DNA of 64,000 bases, taken from the NCBI GenBank assembly GCA_965237485.1, contig CBDEFQ010000006.1, forward strand, positions 372,001 to 436,000. The letters run 5' to 3'. Positions 63,884-64,000 of the stretch are shown here, piece by piece (position 1 is the first letter of the stretch; each line of letters begins with the position of its first letter). A program made the position numbers and the translations under genes. Source of the DNA: JAAELZ01 sp965237485 (GTDB lineage: Bacteria; Pseudomonadota; Gammaproteobacteria; Arenicellales; Poriferihabitantaceae). The notes beneath the pieces are model-generated. The model had not been told where the DNA came from and did not search any database. It worked only from the letters and a program-made list of their open reading frames with translations.

Positions 63884-63919
63884 GAAAATGTGCAACTACC
63901 CTGAAAATTGCCGATAGTG

Positions 63920-63988
63920 CTCAACCACTCACTACGATAGTGCTCAACCACTCACTACGATAGTGCTCAACCACTCACTACGATAGTG
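63920..63988. repeat. Three tandem 23-bp repeats
   Basis: Perfect copies at 63920-63942, 63943-63965 and 63966-63988. A further copy, minus its last two bases, is at 62266-62286 on the other side of the IS. The unit is coding sequence of the Rieske gene (Q-P-L-T-T-I-V). The four copies were probably an expansion that existed before the IS inserted into the first one. In frame, the second copy reads a TAG stop. Confidence 0.9.
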
Positions 63989-64000
63989 CTTAAACACGAT

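Larger units (their letters stand above)
62287..63912 (+). mobile_element. IS3-type two-ORF element
   Basis: 1626 bp. The ends share CAGGGTAGTTGCACA in inverted orientation (left at 62296, right near 63892-63906). GATAG flanks both sides (62282-62286 and 63913-63917), a 5-bp target duplication. It carries orfA and orfB and is inserted inside a Rieske gene. Confidence 0.82.
61803..64000 (+). pseudogene. Rieske 2Fe-2S protein gene, broken by repeats and an IS
   Basis: The reading frame from the GTG at 61803 encodes a Rieske protein with YFIFHYPYISTPCFLIKL, the first cluster motif CTHKLSYMSR and the second YCCSERSVYEPAKGAKV. In relatives known to me the second motif reads CCxEHS; here the His codon is CGT (Arg), a single transition from CAT. 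The frame continues to SQPLTTI, where a 23-bp tandem repeat starts and an IS is inserted (62287-63912). After the repeats, GTGCTTAAACACGAT at the window edge resumes the gene (V-L-K-H-D). The gene is certainly inactive. Confidence 0.75.

Noticed and set aside
63920..63988. Tandem repeats considered as a CRISPR array
   Set aside because: The 23-bp units follow each other without spacers and are coding sequence of the broken Rieske gene.

Overview
The window looks like a chromosomal segment of a free-living or host-associated marine gammaproteobacterium. The evidence is the conserved gammaproteobacterial block pilMNOPQ-aroK-aroB-(two lipoproteins)-gltB-gltD-hemE, together with argB, typA/bipA, tldD/pmbA and a folK-folP fusion. 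The left part carries genes for breakdown of methylated amines of the kind common in marine bacteria. The taxon is inferred from gene content only; no rRNA or tRNA gene was recognised.

Region 1 (1-25.3 kb) is an accessory region saturated with insertion sequences. Its surviving metabolic genes are a FAD oxidoreductase/GcvT two-domain protein (dimethylglycine or sarcosine dehydrogenase type), two trimethylamine-methyltransferase (MttB) family proteins without internal amber codons, a PanB-like aldolase and an outer-membrane barrel protein. Its damaged genes are a Rieske oxygenase, a TauE/SafE exporter, a LysR regulator, an endonuclease/exonuclease/phosphatase family protein, a questin-oxidase-like protein and a small secreted protein. 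Element ends could be fixed to the base for most ISs from inverted repeats and target duplications: IS4 (two copies), IS256 (one intact, one different partial), an integrase-core IS (two copies plus an inverted remnant), IS3 (three copies across the window), IS5 and IS1380. Several lack target duplications and join unrelated sequences, which points to IS-mediated deletions.

Region 2 (25.5-59.6 kb) has no insertion sequences and is dense with genes. On the minus strand lies a probable surface-glycan operon (GT2, HAD-like protein, small coupled ORF, GT-C membrane protein, methyltransferase, GT4, GlpD-like FAD protein) followed by tldD-pmbA. On the plus strand are a second GT-C protein, argB, typA, the type IV pilus assembly operon pilMNOPQ, aroKB, two small PEGA-like lipoproteins, a terminator, gltBD, hemE, argE, the folK-folP fusion and a truncated methyltransferase.

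Region 3 (59.6-64 kb) is again IS-rich: a third IS3 copy, an IS5 remnant, and a Rieske-protein pseudogene broken by a tandem 23-bp repeat expansion and a two-ORF IS3-type element.

The main points for a second look are the methylated-amine module (MttB pair, FAD/GcvT, PanB-like, LysR) with no corrinoid protein in view; a strongly structured, possibly RNA, element at 2228-2337 upstream of the FAD/GcvT gene; the double IS insertion into the short LysR/mttB2 divergent promoter plus a 14-bp duplication that frameshifts the LysR start; and the step-by-step decay of the Rieske gene at the right edge.
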